DNA from: Ischnura elegans
Taxonomy: Eukaryota; Arthropoda; Insecta; Odonata; Coenagrionidae
DNA length: 64,000 nucleotides
Direction: 5' to 3'
Assembly (NCBI RefSeq): GCF_921293095.1
Contig: NC_060246.1
Location: 85,929,030-85,993,029 of the forward strand
Part shown: piece after piece, positions 1 to 12,303 of the stretch
Layout of the letters: every line of letters starts with the position of its first letter
How positions within the stretch are numbered: position 1 is the stretch's first letter
Program-made: the position numbers and the translations under genes
The notes under the pieces: generated by a model
Databases searched by the model: none
What the model was told of the DNA's origin: nothing
What the model saw: the letters and a program-made list of their open reading frames with translations, nothing else

Positions 1-239
1 ATTTAGGTGATCCTCCTACTACCTCCTCCTCGAACTACCGCAGTAACCATATTGAATGTTCATTTTTACATAAAAGAACATATAAGTCACGTCAAATGAA
101 AGTAAACAACGAGAACCACGTATTGTTTCGTTAATGTGAAGGCTGCACGATATTTCATTCTCCGCACGCAAGCTCAATTTCAATTGTCTGCAGTGGATCA
201 TTGAATTGAATGACGAAAAATATCAACAATAGAAATTCA

Positions 240-325
240 AAATTCTCGAAGCGCAGTCAACCAGTCGTGCAATCGTATTTTGAGAGACGAAGTCGGTGCA
301 AGTCGTCATAGAGAAGGCCGTGTTT
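240..325 (+). promoter_or_regulatory. COX17: Putative COX17 first (non-coding) exon and core promoter
   Basis: A good 5' splice donor (GTAAGTAACC) begins at 326, and a 3' acceptor (TTATGTTACAG) ends at 2706, 40 bases before the COX17 start codon. I infer a non-coding first exon ending at 325 with an intron of about 2.4 kb. CAGTCA near 254 resembles an arthropod initiator. The transcription start is a guess. Confidence 0.35.
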
Positions 326-2706
326 GTAAGTAACCTTGAGCTGTGGATTGACTCTGAAATACCGTAATTATCGCATACAGATATGCACTATTAAATCACA
401 ATGTCCAGAGATCCGAATAATTATCAATTTTTTAATCATTATTTAACTGAAATCGTTGTAAGTTAGAAAATGACAAGTGCGAGGTTTCGCACTGGTGGCT
501 GACGCAATAATTTGCATATTTTATTTGAATTTGTGGTAATTGCTTGTAGTTTGGAAGAGCATTTGGATTGGGAAGCAATTTTTTCTTTTATTCGGTTGTT
601 ACGGTGGTTGCCGTGATGTCACATCGGTCTCAGACGACAGAGAAGTCCTCAGTTTTTTGTAAATATAAAACTGATGCACCATCGCGTTATGTAGAAAATA
701 TGCTTTTGATAACGCTGGTGCGAGTTAGCGTTCTTAAGAATTGGTTATGAGGATATCCACGCTACCCCAATTTTTGTGTCGCCTATTAACCGAAGTTAAG
801 TTACATAGTCGACGAACTTATGTGTTTCTCTTTCGTTTTCATTGGCTGTTGTGCATTTTTCCGTTTCATAGTATTCAATATTTTCGTTGTGATTTGAATT
901 AATACATATGATGACTTAATTCTGTCATGTTACTAATCTATTTTTATATTTAAATGCGCAGTATCTTTATGGCTACCATTCGCACTAACATTTTTGCCTT
1001 CCGTTTATCATTCAATGTAAATTATTAAATTATGTCCTGGGCATTAAATTTTTGAAATTTATGGTTGATAACTTGCGTCACTCTTCTGCTTAGTCATAGC
1101 TACAGTTTACCTTACATAATTGATACATTTCACCATTATTTTGGCATTTTCCAATTTTTTTTTTGTTTTATTCGTGCAGTTGTTACTTAGCTAGACTTGG
1201 TGGTATTTTAATGGAATGCCTTGCTGCGGCAAGTCAGAATGTCTTCATGAAAATTTTAGTAGTGCATTTTGTAATATGGCGCTTAACTTGAAACTATAAC
1301 TGTCGACCAGTAAAATGTCATTGATAAATATTTAAATTCTACTCATAACTATGAGGTGGCATCACTTATGTCTATTGGAAATTTTCTGTCAGTGGTGCGA
1401 CGCCAATTACTGGAGAAAGCGCAGCATATCACCAAATTTCCCTATTATGCACCGGCTCTTGCTGTCAATAGCTCCAATGGTCTTCAGATTTTCACTTGTG
1501 TGGCTTCTTTTCGCATTTATCCTGCTTTTTCTCATGCTTCATGTTTCGGTATTGAAGCCGGAGAGAGTGGGAAGGAGGAAAAAAAGTCCAAATCCCCCAA
1601 AATGTTTGAGAGCTATGGCCTTTCTTAGTATATCTTTAGTCTACTACCCCATTGATCGAACCCTCTGCCTCCTGAAACTTTTTTCTGGCAGAGGTCTTGC
1701 GTGGCCAGATGTAAAATTTATGAAGAATTGGGAGTTGAGTGACTGATTGTGTGTTTCAGATAATCTCAATTTTATGATAATATTATCAAATTAATTAATA
1801 TTTCTTATGTATAGTTTTGTAATATTTTTCTGTTAACTGGATAAAGGGCAAAAACCCATTGAATAAACATTATTATCATTAACATTGCTTGCTAAGTTAG
1901 GTGAGATATAGCTGAAAGTAACGTGAGTAATTTTCAGAGAACTAGTTCTGAATTCCTGCTCATATGATTCAGTGACATGGTGAAGTCGTGAATGTGCACA
2001 AAAAATTCACCTCGTAGCCATACCATCTTGTATGGACACACCAAGAGAAAATGAAACTTGGTCTAGTTTGCTTCATGGACTTATGCATGTTTGGATCTAT
2101 TGTAACCATTCACTTAAATGTACGCATTAACTTGTTCCCAAGCAGTGATTATCAAGGCCTTGACAGTCAAAAATGGAGAATAAATAATAGAAAATCCAGA
2201 AGAAGTACTTTCTTATAAATTAAATTAATTTCAATTAGAAGTTGTTAAATGTAACCAAGGAATGCCATTTTTGGTGACCCATTCATATTAAAGATTTAGA
2301 AGTTCTAAATGTGAACAGGGAAATGCAAACTTATTTGCATGGTATGTGAAATATGTAGTGATGTCCCAAAATATGAAGATGTTACAAGAGACTATGGTGC
2401 ACATGTATGATTATTTCTTCAAAATATATGTAGAAGTTTAGTGTCTGTTTCTAATTGTACTGAAAAGCAGCTTTATTATGTATTTTGTTACCTTTATGTT
2501 GTCACTTTAAGGTGGTGATGTAGGCACGCGTTCAAATGGTGGAGGTTGTAGGTACATGCTAAATATGGATATATATATATTTAAGTAAAATTATTTTATT
2601 TTTATAACCCTCTTAATCCTAATTAAATTATTTAAATGAGCCTCTGTTAACTAATAGATGAATCCCTGTTATTGTGCTATGTTGACCCAACAATTTTATG
2701 TTACAG
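326..2706 (+). other. Probable 5'-UTR intron of COX17, no gene seen
   Basis: This AT-rich stretch lies between the inferred first exon and the coding exon of COX17. The short reading frames in it (for example 1351-1746) show no family resemblance and overlap in several frames. I recognise no repeat or RNA gene here. Confidence 0.35.
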
Positions 2707-2745
2707 GTAGACTGCAGTCATTGTACATTTTAAGTTTGAAAAAAT

Positions 2746-2928
2746 ATGGGTTCCCAGGCCAGTAAACCACAAGAAGCACCTCAGGAAAAGAAGCTCAAGC
2801 CGTGCTGTGCGTGCCCAGAAACTAAGAAATTACGCGATGCTTGTATTATAGAAAAAGGAGAAGAGAACTGCAAAGATCTCATTGAAGCACACAGAGAGTG
2901 TATGAGGAAGCATGGATTTAAAGTTTAA
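2746..2928 (+). CDS. COX17: Cytochrome c oxidase copper chaperone COX17
   Basis: This 60-residue protein delivers Cu(I) in the mitochondrial intermembrane space to SCO1 and COX11 for assembly of cytochrome c oxidase. The core is nearly identical in pattern to animal COX17: [11 protein letters not shown], then [13 protein letters not shown], then IEAHRECM, ending GFKV. The twin CX9C pairs are Cys23/Cys33 and Cys42/Cys52, which form the CHCH fold by MIA40-dependent oxidation. Cys20 and Cys21 are the expected copper ligands. Length matches the family (about 60-70 residues). The start is the first ATG after the splice acceptor at 2706 and the whole coding region is one exon. The N terminus MGSQASKP also fits a myristoylation consensus, which is unusual to see so clearly. 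OST4 lies downstream in convergent orientation. I am very sure of the identity. Confidence 0.97.
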   Translation: MGSQASKPQEAPQEKKLKPCCACPETKKLRDACIIEKGEENCKDLIEAHRECMRKHGFKV

Positions 2929-2986
2929 AATTGCCCATATTTTAGTTGAGTTAGAGTTTAGGAATGTTGAAGGCAGTGTGAAACCA

Positions 2987-3127
2987 AATAAAAGTACTTA
3001 GTCATCGTTGGAGTGATGCCAATGTGCCATTGGAGAATCTTGTGCTCCTGCATCAACTCATCTATTGTGCAAATGTCTTGTGTAATTTATTTCATTTTTC
3101 TCATCCACTCATTGATATGTAAATAAA
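2987..3127 (+). terminator. COX17: COX17 polyadenylation signals
   Basis: Two AATAAA hexamers follow the stop codon, at 2987-2992 and 3122-3127. They suggest alternative short and long 3' ends for the COX17 transcript. No cleavage site can be fixed from sequence alone. Confidence 0.5.
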
Positions 3128-3955
3128 CACGAATTCTCCTTTAAAATGATTTGTACAAAAATTTTACATACCTTTCAAAGAGCATCTGAGAAAGATCATT
3201 CATTCAAATTAAACTCCCTGCAACCCAGAGAGTTTTACTTTGTGGTAACTTTTATCTCCATAGCTGGGAATCTGCCTTTCATTTGCTGTTGTGCCTCACA
3301 ATCAGAGAGGATTCTTAGGACTTGAGCCAAGCTTGATAGTGCAATAGTATTGCATGGTTCCTTGGGAAGCTTTGATATTCTTAACATTAGGTTTATTTTA
3401 GTGCTTTCTGAAGTTCTCAATTTTGTAGAAAGTGCTTGTGTGTACTTACATACAACTCCAATGGTTGTAAATTCAAATTAATTCAAATACAAAATGCACT
3501 TTCTACAGAAAAACCCTATTAAATGCAAGGGATATCAATGGTGAGGTAAAAAGGACAGCATCTTTTGTATAACTTAAGCCAAATATGGGTGTCTTCTATT
3601 GAATTTATTTATGTTCTGGGATCCTTAATTAAGCAGAGATTTCAATTAATTTTGGCTGTGAATTGTTATGCAACGTTCATCATCTAAGATACACTACATC
3701 GCTTTACTGATGACGTAACCCTATGTTAGATGTACATGTACACTGCTGCAAGGTGGGGTTAATTTGCTTTATTAGAAAGAAACTGATTCCTGAAACAGAG
3801 GAGGCCTGCTCTGGAGGCTGTTCTACACGGGGCATGTCATTGAGCAATCTGACTTATGTAGGAAGGCACTGTCAATAATGCATCATGTAAAGCAGTGAAT
3901 TCCTAGAAAGGATGCGTGGATGCAAAATAGCTCCAATTCCAAGCCCGCATTTTCA
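3128..3955. other. Intergenic, nothing recognised
   Basis: This lies between COX17 and the SINE-like repeat. I see no coding exon, RNA gene or clear terminal inverted repeat. Confidence 0.4.
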
Positions 3956-4190
3956 TTATGTTTTCAGTGCTAACCAGCGTAATGACGTGCCCTGTGTGAA
4001 ACAGCCTTGACCAAAATTTGCCAAGAGGACCAAGAACAGTGTACCTCCTGACAGAAGGAGTGCTGCACTTGAAATAACCTCTGCAAAGAATTCAAGCAGG
4101 GATCTGGCAGTCTCTCCACCACTTGTAGGATTTGAACCCAGACTCACTGGAAAGTCAACACTTGCTGCCACAGAAACCCAATCCTAAAGT
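3956..4190 (-). repeat. tRNA-derived SINE, degraded copy (family A)
   Basis: Read on the - strand, this begins with a tRNA-like head. A box A-like segment (GTGGCAGCAAGTGTTGAC) is followed by a box B (GGTTCAAATCC) near 4134. The body then reads GGTGGAGAGACTGCC and GGTCCTCTTGGCA. The same blocks in the same order occur in the well-bounded SINE at 51,334-51,620, so both belong to one family. This copy is old and its ends are not clear. Confidence 0.6.
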
Positions 4191-4536
4191 CATCATTGTC
4201 CTTCCTTGAGGAGGCAACAAGTATATGCTATAATTTTGTGTTCTTTTGTCAGCATATCTCAATTTTCAATCTAATACAAATATGAATTTTAGATACATAT
4301 GTTAATTTCTCTTTCTCAGCAGTAGTCTGTACTTGCTGTGGCGACAATCTTATTACATATACAATTTTGTCCTTCTTGACTAACCACCTCAACATTTGAG
4401 ATTTTTATTGCTGTACATATATTTTATATTGATTTGGGCTGTTTTATGGTTTTTATTTAAAGTTTAAAAGTTGAAACTAAATTAGAAAAAGAGGTGTGTA
4501 TGCGACTGGCCCATGTCAGTGGAAGATATGTGAATA

Positions 4537-4681
4537 CAGCAGCAGATTCAGGATTGGGAAAAGAGGGGGCTAAGTATGGGGCAAACTCCCAGAAGTATTG
4601 CGGGTCCGAACAAAAATTACCATTCTACCTATTGTATGGATGTCCAAGCAGGGGGCTATAGCCCCCATAGATCCGCCACTG
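4537..4681. mobile_element. Small hAT-like MITE of the CAGTGGCGGATC type
   Basis: The right end reads GATCCGCCACTG, and the left end (CAGCAGCAGATTCAGG) is a decayed inverted match to it. The interior carries G-rich (GAGGGGGCTA) and C-rich (TAGCCCCC) inverted stretches. The flanks TGTGAATA and GGTAAATA agree at 6 of 8 positions, in keeping with a decayed 8-bp target duplication. Related copies are at 12,695, 33,114 and perhaps 62,264. Confidence 0.5.
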
Positions 4682-5499
4682 GGTAAATACATGCTTATAC
4701 GATATTGCCAAATCATGCAAAGCTCCATTTATTTGAGTTGAAATGGCTTCTTGCCAGAACTTCTGAAAAAAGTTGCATTTCAAAACATTTTCATCTTGAT
4801 GCTGACCTTTTTATACAGGTGGTCAACATATGCACATTGGTGAAGATTCTGTACGTATCAATCACATTGAGTCATCTTGTTTCAAGAAAATTATGTAGAA
4901 TTGTTCCATTTTTTTCCTTTCTCTGATTTGTTGAGAGTAAAAATATACTTTCCCATAACTTACACATCATAATTATCACTAATGCCCACACCCTTCAATT
5001 TTAAGTAGCTTACAAGCTCATTAAATGAGCACAAATTTAAGCAGCAACGACTGTATATTAGATAGTATACATGATGAATTCTGGATTAGCTTTGAGTTGG
5101 CTAAAGAGCACAAGTTGTAGCCAAAGGGAAATTCTTTCCTAATGAATTCTTCAGTGTCTTTATAACAAAAAATTAAAATAACATTAACGCATATCCCCAA
5201 AACGTGATCGTTGATGACAGTAAAATGTACCCACTTCAAGGTAGGCTTGCAAAAATATCACACAATTAACAATAGAATACATCAAAGGTCTAATTCGTTT
5301 CAACACAATTAGAAAGCTAATTTTTAAATATTCAGAAATATTCTTTTGATAATTTCACTCTGGTTTCAAACTATACCCTCGTTCCTTTCAAAATGTCCCT
5401 CTAAACCTAATGTGATCCTTCCGCTAGTTTATGCCTCACCTTCACGCCCATGCGAGAGAAAATCCTGTCACAGATGCTGGCGTTCAAATAAAATAGAGC
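4682..5499. other. Intergenic, nothing recognised
   Basis: AT-rich sequence between the MITE and the 3' end of OST4. The short frames on either strand have no recognisable family. Confidence 0.4.
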
Positions 5500-5609
5500 T
5501 TCTTAGATAAAAGTTACATTTTATTTCACATCAGCTCACAAAAAATTGCTCTCACAATCACTGAAACATTATATACAAAGGATGTAGTGCCAAGTCCCCG
5601 AACGCCGGT
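5500..5609 (-). other. OST4: OST4 3'-UTR exon (inferred)
   Basis: On the - strand a strong acceptor (TTCTTGTTTCAG) ends at 5610, and the exon would start at 5609. An AATAAA signal lies at 5527-5522. This pairs with the donor GTAAGTGG that begins at 5687, six bases after the OST4 stop codon. The intron is therefore in the 3' UTR, too close to the stop to be expected to trigger nonsense-mediated decay. Confidence 0.55.
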
Positions 5610-5693
5610 CTGAAACAAGAACAGTAATTTTAAATGCACTGAGATAACTTAAGGCCAGGATTAAGATGAAAAAAATCAACCACTTACCCCGAA

Positions 5694-5804
5694 TTAATTG
5701 CTTTTAGAGTAGTTAGCAGCTATGTAGTGATACAACACAACCAAGAGGAATAAAGTAACGCCGAGGACGTTGGCAAAGACAGCCAGCTGAACGTCGGTGA
5801 TCAT
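5694..5804 (-). CDS. OST4: Oligosaccharyltransferase subunit OST4
   Basis: This 36-residue single-pass membrane protein is a subunit of the ER oligosaccharyltransferase that transfers glycan to nascent proteins; in known complexes it holds STT3 to the ribophorin-type subunits. The sequence starts [16 protein letters not shown] and continues with the hydrophobic helix [14 protein letters not shown], which matches animal OST4 almost residue for residue; only the polar tail NYSKSN differs. Length fits (human 37). The coding exon runs from 5805 to 5688, with an acceptor (CATTACAG) directly before the ATG and a donor after the stop. A non-coding first exon probably ends at 5969 (donor GTAGTTTG). 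It is too short for ordinary gene finding, but the family match makes the call safe. Confidence 0.96.
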   Translation of the reverse strand: MITDVQLAVFANVLGVTLFLLVVLYHYIAANYSKSN

Positions 5805-5968
5805 TCTGTAATGGATATTTCTTGATTAAATTAAACAAGAAGGAATAAACATGACAGAAATACTTGAGAATGGTTAATACCTTGAGTATTTTAGCGATAT
5901 TAATTAAAAATCAAGCACTGAGAACGTCCACAGTGAACAGGATACGTGTCGCCTTATCAACAAACTAC

Positions 5969-6020
5969 CTGCGCAGAGACGATGCGCATATGTTCGGACA
6001 GCCGGCGCCATTTTTTGAAA
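5969..6020 (-). promoter_or_regulatory. OST4: OST4 first non-coding exon and promoter
   Basis: On the - strand the donor GCGCAG|GTAGTTTG lies at 5969/5968. Just upstream is AAAAAATGGCGCCGGC, a GC-rich block in an AT-rich setting that resembles the ATGGCG promoter motifs of housekeeping genes. The transcription start is not fixed. Confidence 0.4.
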
Positions 6021-7200
6021 CAGAAAAAATATCAAATATTTAAGTTCCAAAGAAAACTCCGCATTTTTTTAAATTTAATTTTCCTTTCCCATGCTACTTT
6101 TCCTTCTTCTGTCTGGTAAAATAGCTATCTACTACCAAAATATTCATGGATAGTGTTCTCTTCCTATCCCTGTTCTATCACACACTTATTCAATCCCCTT
6201 CCTCTATTTCCTGGCAGAACATATAATCAGTGAGTGTTTTGTGAAACCATTGAGGGAAGCAAGACCTTTGCAGTCGCCATAAGATTAAATCTTATCATAG
6301 ATGCAGTCGTATCCAGAAATTACGAGCAGAATGACAAACTATAAAATTAAACTACGAAGAATTTTAAGATCATGAGAATGGACATTAATTCTGAGTGGTT
6401 CTGGAAGATGATGAAATACTTGAGATAGCGATGGACGACTCGTCCATTGAAACATTGGCCGTGATCGAGAACTTGACCCAGCGGATATCCCGAGTAACCT
6501 TCCACTACACAATATGCCGGGAAAGCTTGCGCGATATATCTTTCTTCATTTCTGAGTGGGTATAATATCTTAAGGGAGTTTGCATGTGGAATGTGAACTG
6601 CTATTGGGGAATAAGAAGTCTGAGAGGAGACCAATGGAAAAAAGGCATGCTTTTCACGGCTTCAAAGGGGGATGAGGTGAGAAGTCATTCATGCATGCAA
6701 GGATTTATTGGGTAGAAGGGGATAATGTGGCTGGAATAGACTTGAAATTGAAAGAATCTTACGTACATTCTCAGAATTTTTGTTACTGAAGAAGGTTAGA
6801 GCATTAAGATGTAAATTTATTAATTGGATTATTTTCTTCCATATTTGAGAATGGGCCAGAAATATGATAAAAAATCTGCCCAATTTAGTGTAACATTACT
6901 CTTACACATGAGTTGGGGAGAGTAATTCCATTGTGGATGCACATGCGATCAGACTAACTATCATTAGGGTTCATACAATACTTTTTTAAGCTACTTTTAT
7001 TCAACAGTAAGGAAGTTCTTTGATTTCTTTTGTTTGATTTACAATATTTCAAGACCATTCAGTTTTTTTTTCCTTTCCACTCAAAATGCAGTATTCATGA
7101 CAATTATTTCAATTCATGACAAGTACATATTTCCTGTTTCCAGGAAATGCTTGTCCACTCACTGGTTATGACTGCATCATAGGTAACTAACTCCCTAGGG
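6021..7200. other. Intergenic, nothing recognised
   Basis: This lies upstream of OST4 and before the LINE-related region. The short frames are not conserved-looking, and I see no terminal repeats or RNA gene. Confidence 0.4.
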
Positions 7201-7229
7201 TGGATGCACACAAACATCATTGCATATTT

Positions 7230-8030
7230 AGTACTAATGGGAGAAGGTTAAGGATAAAAGATCCTAGGGCAGGTCGGCTACCTGTCAAGACCATCATGCT
7301 TGGTGAAGAGCTACATTCTCTGTGAGGTGCCCCTATTTTTTGCAGAACATGACGTATCTAGAATCTGGCTGGTCTGTAAATCATCCCTTCACTACTGTGG
7401 ACCCCTGTACCAAGGTGACCACCTCTGTGGGATCTCAAGGTGACTCTGGATACCAGGGATCCATTAGAGCATCTAGTCCAGTGGCCAGGGTAATGGCCGG
7501 GTGCCCCGTTGAGTTGGGTCCCAAATCGGAGGGACGAGAATGCCTGGGCAACTCCTCCCCAAAAAAGAGCTCTGTATGGAAAGGTTTAAAATATTCTTAT
7601 GCTACTCGTTGCATGAACACTGTTTTCCTCTTGTAGGCGCCAGCAGGAAAGAGTTAAAAAGAAAAAAAAATTCTCACCCTAGGCTGCTGAAAGGCAGTCT
7701 CTGTCTCCATCTAGACAGGAGGGGGAGGCCCTTTTACCGAGCCTCGAGGGGATTGAGATAGGAGTACCTCAACCACCTTGACAATGGGGGCCCTTGCAAA
7801 AAACTGGTCCTACTTCCAACCACTTGGGGGAGGAGGAGGGAAACTTGTATTACTCTTCTGAGTCTACAATAAAAGAGGAACCTCTCTGATGAGGTAGGAA
7901 CTGCAGTGGACCACTAGGAGGGACAAGAACAGGAAGAAGAGGGAGAGGCAAAGGGCTGCTAAGGCTGCCAGGGGATCTGTGCGTCTCCTCTGTAGAGGGG
8001 TGTGCTGCCTGGGACAATGGACCCAGCAGG
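7230..8030 (+). repeat. Possible 5' remnant of the LINE below
   Basis: This stretch is more GC-rich than its surroundings and carries several overlapping short frames (7322-7636, 7540-7761) with broken, protein-like sequence. It directly precedes the RT/RNase H fragment in the same orientation, so it may be ORF1 or 5'-UTR sequence of the same retroposon. I see no diagnostic motif, so this is weak. Confidence 0.3.
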
Positions 8031-8034
8031 GGTT

Positions 8035-9020
8035 CTGAGTGCACTCCACAACCTTATCTGCAGGCCGAAGAACATGCTGAAACCTGGTTTGCTTGGATTG
8101 GGGGCTTTCCTGGATATAGAAAAAGCTTTCAATTATACACCGACAAAACCCAAGTATGGTTTACTGATGGCCCAATGACTGGAGGAAAAATGGGGGCTGG
8201 TGCTTACAGCCAATCGCCCCTTAGGAGGATATTTATCCCTCTGGGAAGATATGCCACAGTACTCCAGGCAGAATCTTTGCCATCCTAACCTGTGCTCATG
8301 TCATTGAAGAGAAGGGCCTGTATAACAGACCGATCCATATTTGCACCGATAGCCAGGCTGCTCTAAAAGCCCTGAACTTATCTAGGAGCAGGTCTAGGCT
8401 ATTAGCTGAATGTTACAAGGCACTCAATAATTTGGGTAGCCAATGTAAATTAGAACTTTTCTTGGTACCGGAACATTTGGGTATTATTAGAAACGAAAAG
8501 GCAGATGAACTGGCTAAGGCGGGCACTGAACAGAATCCAACTGGCCCGAAACCATTTTTGCCAGTTGCACCCTAAACAGGAATAGCTAACATCAGACTAT
8601 AGGGACATACCCAGCACTCAAAGATCTGGCAAGAAACACAGCATCTACGAAAGTCTAGCCTTATTGGAGAACCATGCCCCAGATTTGGGAGACTTTTTCT
8701 TATGAACAGAATTAAACTTCAAACAGTAGTAGGCCTGCTTACTGGCCACTATCACATAAGGAGACATCTGCACCTACTGGAGAAAAGTGTTGACGGTTCA
8801 AGATGAGAGAAGAAATGACTACCCGTATCATATGCGAGTGCCCTGCAATCATGAGGAATCAATAGGGCTTACCCTTTTATAGAGCCTAGGAAGGTAGGAG
8901 ATATTCCCATTGGAGATTGGTCTTCACTAAGGATATAAGGCCTCTATGGGAGATCAACCATTGGTGTTGGCACAGTGGACCCTTAGGTCTAAGTGCCCTG
9001 GGAACCTAACTCCCCCAATG
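8035..9020 (+). mobile_element. Non-LTR retrotransposon fragment (RT remnant + RNase H, I/LOA-like)
   Basis: A short piece of reverse transcriptase (GAFLDIEKAF) at about 8105-8135 runs straight into an RNase H domain with no thumb or linker, so about the last half of RT is gone. The RNase H carboxylates are visible in order: VWFTDGPMTGG, LQAE, CTDSQAALKAL, and LVPEHLGIIRNEKADELA. Several frame changes break it (one lies between LQAE and FAILTCAHV near 8275). A decayed C-terminal region follows (LLTGHYHIRRHLHLLEK, then an ECP motif near 8839). RNase H places it in the I, LOA or R1-related LINEs. It is dead, 5'-truncated and internally deleted. Confidence 0.8.
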
Positions 9021-9049
9021 CTTCACAATCATAAGTAATAATGCAATGC

Positions 9050-12000
9050 ATTTACTATTTTAGAATGCAAGGCCACTGGGGATTAGGTTAGAAGTAGAAA
9101 AAAAGAAGTGCCATTATGTGTGACGATGGTAGAATGCCCAGAATTTGATTCCAGAATATGGTAAGAAAAAGATAAGAAAAGTAGGAAGCCAAAACAAAAG
9201 TATGGTCTGAGCTGAGCATATGTACATATTAAATTTGTGTAGAAGACATGCGCAGTCCTAGAAAAAGTGAATCTGTCATTTATCATTGAACAATTAAGGT
9301 AGAACATAACTTATACATATTGAAGTACGCATAAGGAAAAATGATTAAATTAAGAAAAATGTAGGAATTCACAGGATATGCAGGAAAAATTGATTTAAAA
9401 TATTGAGTCTCTATGATAAGCCAAAAATTTGGCCAAGCAAAAAAAAAACCTGTAGGTGTAACCCTTGTTTATTAACCAAAGTAAAACTAAGGTTGTGAAT
9501 TCCTCTAGCTTAAAGAAATTTTAAGTGAAACAAAAATAAGGAGGAGCACATATGAGCAGAGAGTACATTTAACTTACAAGGGTAGTATTCCAGAGGAACA
9601 CTTCCAGATGAACACAAGAATATGAAGAAGAGAAGTAAAAGGAGGTGTCAAAGGGTTGTGCATACTTATACACAATGGGTAGGTTTGAGGTATACTTTCT
9701 CTTCCTCCTCTGCAACCGTATGGTATTCTGCATCTAGCAATATATACCACTGGGATGTGGGAATGAAAAACTTGATAATGGACAGGTAAGAAAGGGCTCA
9801 AAAGGAAATAGACCCACCAAGCTGACCCGACTCCTTTTCATTTTGAGAAAGCTGAACAGCATAAATAAGTAAATGATTAGTTGGTAATTTCACAATATTA
9901 CAGTATATTTTCATGTCATTTGATGAATTTTCATGATTAAAAAATATTATTTTGCTCAAAGATTCCCAAAATTGTGACTTGCTTAGTATTTCTACAGCAT
10001 GGAAATATCTCTCTAAAAATGGGAATTTTATTTGGGGAAAATTTTTCCTGGCAGGCTTACACTACACCCTTCACAATACTAACGAGCACGTGTGTAACCC
10101 CTTGCTTGGTAACTCAACTGTTAGCTCAACCTCTTACCCTTATCTGTGCCCATAGCTAAGCCATATTTTGCAAAACATGTCTGTCCGGGAAAGACAGCTG
10201 GCAAAACATGAGCTGGGCAAAGAGGAAATATGCTCACAATTTCAACAAGTAATAAAGACTGCACATATGTAATTAAATAAATCACAAAGCAAGAATTAGT
10301 TTCATCATTTATTACCAAGTAAAAGAAAATTCATAATTAATCACAATATATATTTGGTCTTTGAAGAGTGACTCTGACCACTTAATTGCCCCTAGTATCC
10401 CGGAAATATTAACACATACACACATAATTACATTTCACTAGGTGCAATATCACCAGAGTTCACAGATTAAACATTGAAAATCAATGCAGAATAATGTACA
10501 AAATTACATATCAGGAGAAATAACAAAAGAGAAAATAGACTGAAAATGCAAATAATATACAACATAAGTTAACCCTAGAAGTTACATCAAATCAAGGAAA
10601 ATGATCAGTAATGATGGTACAACATATTTAAAAAACCTGGGCCAACTTACAAGTCCTTTGGAATTTTCATTAAAATCAAGACGAGGCAAAGTACCGATTT
10701 GAACGTTAACATTTTTAAAATTAAAAAATGTCAGAGACTTAATTTGTCAATCATATCTGTAAAAGGACTAAAAATAAATACTACCAATATCCAGGTCTAG
10801 TCTCAATGACACTCAACCTTCAAACAGTCACAATGTGACGTTTCACCGAATGAATATATTTAAGTTACAATAAATTCATGAAAAAAATTCAAACATATTA
10901 TAGGCAAGGACTTCTTAAGAACTTATTTTTAAAAGAATGTCTCCATTGCCCCTCAGAATTAGAATGGTTATACAATTCTGAGGATGAAATGTCCCCATTA
11001 AATCAATATTTTAAACAAATGTTACCTTTATGCTACGGTGGGAACTACTGAAATCTATCATATTTCATTTCCTTCACATGACTCATGATACACGGCATAA
11101 AAAATCAAGATAAAGGAAAGAGAAGAACTCAATATACATATAAATTTCTAGTCACTGCAACACAACGACTTAAAGATCATAACACAATACTCACATTTAA
11201 TACCTATTACAGTTACATAAGTATCAAAGACTTGTTCAGAAATTGACATCTTTCAAGTGATTTTCATGGAATAGTTCCAAAAAATTTGCTTAAAAAATGC
11301 AGTTAGCCATCAGCATGTTCATTAACAGCATAGAAGCACTTGGAAATAAAATTATCTATTATCTATTCCATGAGCTCCCAACAGCAATTAATATACATAG
11401 GCGCCTGGTAGAATCAAATTCATTAACTTACAATAAGTAACACATATGTATATTTATGAAGGTAAATGATAGCAATCAATTGCAACACATTAAAATTAAA
11501 CTTGACTTCTGAAGTGAGCTCAGGACATTCAGAATACCTGATCCCTCTTGAAGGCTTTGAAATGACAATTCAAGAAATCAATTATTTGGTCATAAATGAA
11601 AGGTACATCATCATTTCATTAAATGCTGGTAGTTTACCAATATGGTAAAGTTCATACGACTTCTTTTCAATGAAAATCCTGAACTATCAATAATAATAAG
11701 TAGGATACGTTAAATAAATAATTTATAGATTATGTATTAAGTATTTTTAACCCAATGGATATCAGTTATGACATAAAAACAAATTAGGTAATGGCTAAAT
11801 GATGCCACACAATCCATAAATGAGGTGAGTAAATGTTAAATACATCAATCTGTTAAGAACAACCCAACTAATAATACCTTTGAGAAAACCAGACTCCCCA
11901 TTTCATAAAGATTCTCTGAGATTACGTAGTTCATTTGATGAACCACAAAAAAGATTCACAGTATCATGAAATGATTACAAGGTTAATTTCACAGCCACTC

Positions 12001-12300
12001 AAAGGAGACAAAAATTTTAATTGCAAAGCTGTAAAAATTAATTTTTTCTTCATCAAACCCATTCAATATACAGTGCTATATCTTAAGGTTGTAAGACTGA
12101 TTAAATTGATTAAGCACACAAAAAATAGTGGGAATACTCTACATCTTGCTTGATCAGTCTTCTATTTCACTCAGTTTTCTCATAGCCCATAGGAATAAAA
12201 ATTGTTAAATAATACTAGGAAAACAAGTCACTGATAGACTTACGAAGATCAGAGCTACAAAAATAAATTCAGTCTTTCTGAAAGGAGCACTTCACATGAC
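9050..12300. other. AT-rich stretch downstream of dNK, partly its 3' UTR
   Basis: dNK ends at 12,304 on the - strand, so the right part of this interval must include its 3' UTR. An ATTAAA on - (12,019-12,014) is one possible poly(A) signal. I recognise no coding exon, terminal repeat or RNA gene in about 3.2 kb. Confidence 0.4.
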
Positions 12301-12303
12301 CCA

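Noticed and set aside
1351-1746. 131-residue open frame on +
   Set aside because: It lies in the inferred COX17 intron, overlaps another frame of similar length and has no recognisable motif.
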